This document shows positions 62,226-64,000 of a stretch of DNA of 64,000 nt, piece after piece. The translations under genes and the position numbers were made by a program. Source of the stretch: Betaproteobacteria bacterium (GTDB taxonomy: Bacteria > Pseudomonadota > Gammaproteobacteria > Burkholderiales > SG8-39). Each line of letters starts with the position of its first letter. Position 1 is the first letter of the stretch. The stretch covers positions 1 to 64,000 of the forward strand of contig JADJPT010000016.1 in NCBI GenBank assembly GCA_016713125.1, written 5' to 3'. Under the pieces are notes generated by a model, which was given only the letters and a program-made list of their open reading frames with translations, ran no database searches and was not told the DNA's origin.

Positions 62226-63395
62226 ATGAAGACATTGAAGATATGCGCGGCGCTCGCCGCCGTGTTCGCAGCCGGCCAGGTGCAGGCGCAGGGCGCGCCG
62301 ATCAAGATCGGCGTGGTCACGCCGCTGACCGGCACCTACGCCGGCATCGGTCAGCAGGTGAAGTGGGGCATCGACATGGCGATCAAGGAGATCAACGACA
62401 AGGGCGGCATCATGGGCCGCAAAGTCGAGGCGATCTACGAGGACGAGGAAGCCAACCCCAACGTCGCCGTGCAGAAGGCCGAAAAGCTGTTTCAGGTCAG
62501 CAAGGTCGATTTCCTGACCGGTACGGTGAACTCCGGCTCGACGCTGGCCGTCGGCCAGGTGGCCGAGCGCAACCAGCGCCTGGCCGCCACCACCGTGTCG
62601 TTCTCCGACGCGATCACCGGCGACAAGTGCTCGCCCAACGTGTTCCGCGTCAACGCCAAGGCCGGCATGCAGTCGGCGGCGCTGGTCGAATGGATGGTCA
62701 AGGAGAAGCCCAGCCCCTCGGTGTTCTACCTGGGACCGGACTACGAGATGGGCCGCAGCACGGTGGCGGCATTCAAGTCGGCGGCCGAGAAGCGCGGCGC
62801 CAAGTCGGTGGGCGAGGTGTTCGCGCCGCTGGACAACAAGGATTACTCGCCCTTCTTCGGACAGATCCGGGCCGCGCGCCCGCAGGTGCTGTACACCTCG
62901 GTGGCCGGCAACGACACGGTGCGTTTCATGAGCCAGCTGGCCGAGTTCGGGCTGGCCAAGAACCTGCAGATCGTCGGCGCGGCCGGCACGGTGACCGCGC
63001 AGAACATGAAGGCGATCGGCAAGGCCGCCGACGGCTATGTGACCGGCGCGGCCTACTCGGCCGAACTGGACAATCCGGCCAACAAGAAATTCGTCGCCGA
63101 CTTCAAGGCGGCCTGGAAGGCCGATCCCGATCTGTACGGCGTGGACTCCTACGGCGTGATGTATTTCTACAAGGCCGCGGTCGAGAAGGCGGGCAGCACC
63201 GACACCGACAAGCTGCGTACGGCGATGCGCGGACTCGAGTGGCAGACCCCACAGGGCAAGAAGACCATGCGCGCCGGCGACCACCAGGCGATCCAGGACA
63301 TGTACGCGGTGAAGGTCACCGGCGGCAAGTTCCAGATCATCGCCAAGGTGCCGGGCGAGGCGGCGGTGGGTCCGGATACTTGCACGCGGTTCTGA
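62226..63395 (+). CDS. LIV-type ABC transporter substrate-binding protein
   Basis: This is a 389-residue periplasmic receptor. A signal peptide ends at VQAQG. The mature chain opens PIKIGVVTPLTGTYAGIGQQVKWG, a Peripla_BP_6 signature, with VFYLGPDYEMGRSTVAAFK and YGVDSYGVMYFYKAAVEKAG later. It belongs to the branch that binds aromatic and other organic acids. It precedes the livH gene of a second LIV transporter. The start has an AGAGGAG site. Confidence 0.95.
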   Translation: MKTLKICAALAAVFAAGQVQAQGAPIKIGVVTPLTGTYAGIGQQVKWGIDMAIKEINDKGGIMGRKVEAIYEDEEANPNVAVQKAEKLFQVSKVDFLTGTVNSGSTLAVGQVAERNQRLAATTVSFSDAITGDKCSPNVFRVNAKAGMQSAALVEWMVKEKPSPSVFYLGPDYEMGRSTVAAFKSAAEKRGAKSVGEVFAPLDNKDYSPFFGQIRAARPQVLYTSVAGNDTVRFMSQLAEFGLAKNLQIVGAAGTVTAQNMKAIGKAADGYVTGAAYSAELDNPANKKFVADFKAAWKADPDLYGVDSYGVMYFYKAAVEKAGSTDTDKLRTAMRGLEWQTPQGKKTMRAGDHQAIQDMYAVKVTGGKFQIIAKVPGEAAVGPDTCTRF

Positions 63396-63425
63396 AGAAC
63401 CTGGTGCGGGAAAGCTAGGCTGCAA

Positions 63426-63447
63426 GGGAGGGGGAGTGCCCCCTCCC
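63426..63447 (+). terminator. GC-rich hairpin between the LIV receptor and livH
   Basis: A 9-bp stem GGGAGGGGG/CCCCCTCCC with an AGTG loop has no U-tract. It may lower read-through or protect the receptor mRNA so that the receptor is made in excess over the permeases. Confidence 0.5.
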
Positions 63448-63490
63448 TCGCGCTCCCTGCCCCCGTGACTTCGTTCGCGAATGGGTTGTC

Positions 63491-64000
63491 ATGACTGAAA
63501 TTCTCGAATCCCTGCAGTTCGTCTACGGCCCGCAGGTGGCCAACGGGCTGGCGATCGGCGTGGCGGTGATCCTCATGGCCCTGGGCCTGACGATTATCTT
63601 CGGCCTGCTCGACGTGATCAACATGTCGCACGGCGAGTTCTACGCGTTGGGCGCCTACCTCGCCGTGACCCTGGTCGGCCAGGGCGTCAACTTCTGGCTG
63701 TGCCTGGCGCTGGTGCCGGTGGCGATGGCCGCGATCGGCTATTTCACGGAGCGCGCGTTGATACAGCGCGTGTTCCATACCAAGGACCGGCACATCCTCA
63801 CGCTGCTGCTCACCTTCGGCCTGGCCATCATCGCCGAGGACGCGTTCAAGCTGGCCTACGGGCCCAACCCCTACAAGCCCGAATCGCCGATTTCCGGGGC
63901 GAGCGAGATCCTCGGCATCATGCTGCCGAATTATCGGCTGTTCCTGATCGCCGCCGGCGGCGCCATCATCGTCGCGGTCTGGCTGGTGGTGTACCGCACC
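63491..64000 (+). CDS. livH: LIV-type ABC transporter permease LivH, N-terminal part (cut by window edge)
   Basis: The first 170 residues of a LivH permease are visible, with about five hydrophobic segments. NGLAIGVAVILMALGLTIIFGLLDVINMSHGEFYALGAY carries the LivH motif. The start follows a weak site. It continues the receptor gene upstream and presumably leads to livM, livG and livF beyond the window. Confidence 0.93.
   Translation, partial: MTEILESLQFVYGPQVANGLAIGVAVILMALGLTIIFGLLDVINMSHGEFYALGAYLAVTLVGQGVNFWLCLALVPVAMAAIGYFTERALIQRVFHTKDRHILTLLLTFGLAIIAEDAFKLAYGPNPYKPESPISGASEILGIMLPNYRLFLIAAGGAIIVAVWLVVYRT

Overview
The window comes from a high-GC (roughly two-thirds G+C) Gram-negative bacterium, most likely a betaproteobacterium of the order Burkholderiales. 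Three things point there: the core block rplM-rpsI-argC-DUF6776-bactofilin-erpA-anmK-M23 peptidase-tyrS, a classical 16-strand Burkholderiales-type porin, and a dense set of periplasmic solute receptors (Bug/TTT, TAXI, TRAP DctP and LIV types) typical of environmental members of that order. No rRNA, tRNA, CRISPR array or complete mobile element was seen.

Layout. 1-6.1 kb: end of a zinc alcohol dehydrogenase, a ketopantoate-reductase-like gene, an orphan Bug receptor, a thiolase and a FadJ-like multifunctional beta-oxidation enzyme. 6.2-11.2 kb: a branched-chain-type ABC transporter (livF, livG, livM, livH and a receptor broken by an amber codon). 11.4-16.5 kb: a cupin-like protein, a TAXI-TRAP permease/receptor pair and a second, intact paralogue of the LIV receptor. 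16.7-26.1 kb: acyl-CoA synthetase, enoyl-CoA hydratase, amidase, alpha/beta hydrolase, MaoC, SDR, a DAD-like cupin, an enolase-superfamily enzyme, a FAD oxidase and an aldo/keto reductase. 26.2-31.6 kb: a tightly coupled DUF3301-FNR-lipoprotein-PAS/GGDEF/EAL operon. 31.6-37.7 kb: MBL lipoprotein, hydrolase, Ldh-family dehydrogenase, an orphan tyrosine-recombinase-like integrase and the porin. 37.8-46.6 kb: coq7, osmC, a candidate small RNA and the conserved core block. 46.8-51.6 kb: a TRAP transporter with two paralogous receptors. 51.7-54.8 kb: PatB-type C-S lyase, ChaC, sulfite-oxidase-family enzyme. 54.8-64 kb: an AraC regulator followed by a tightly packed catabolic operon: two-subunit TPP decarboxylase, molybdenum hydroxylase (large subunit fused to a CoxG domain), enoyl-CoA hydratase and the start of a second LIV transporter.

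How the genes fit together. The first 26 kb look like transport plus CoA-dependent beta-oxidation of an organic acid. The last 9 kb read as import, decarboxylation of a 2-oxoacid to an aldehyde, oxidation of the aldehyde by a Mo hydroxylase, then CoA-level chemistry. The substrate cannot be read from the sequence.

Quality warning. At least fourteen genes, including argC, coq7 and a bactofilin, are broken by one-base indels (several in short homopolymers) or by a Gln-to-amber change. Most are better explained as consensus errors than as biology, and I label them as frame-disrupted.

The most interesting item is a candidate ~150-nt small RNA upstream of rplM. It has its own promoter and terminator and displays a copy of the 16S anti-Shine-Dalgarno core in a hairpin loop.
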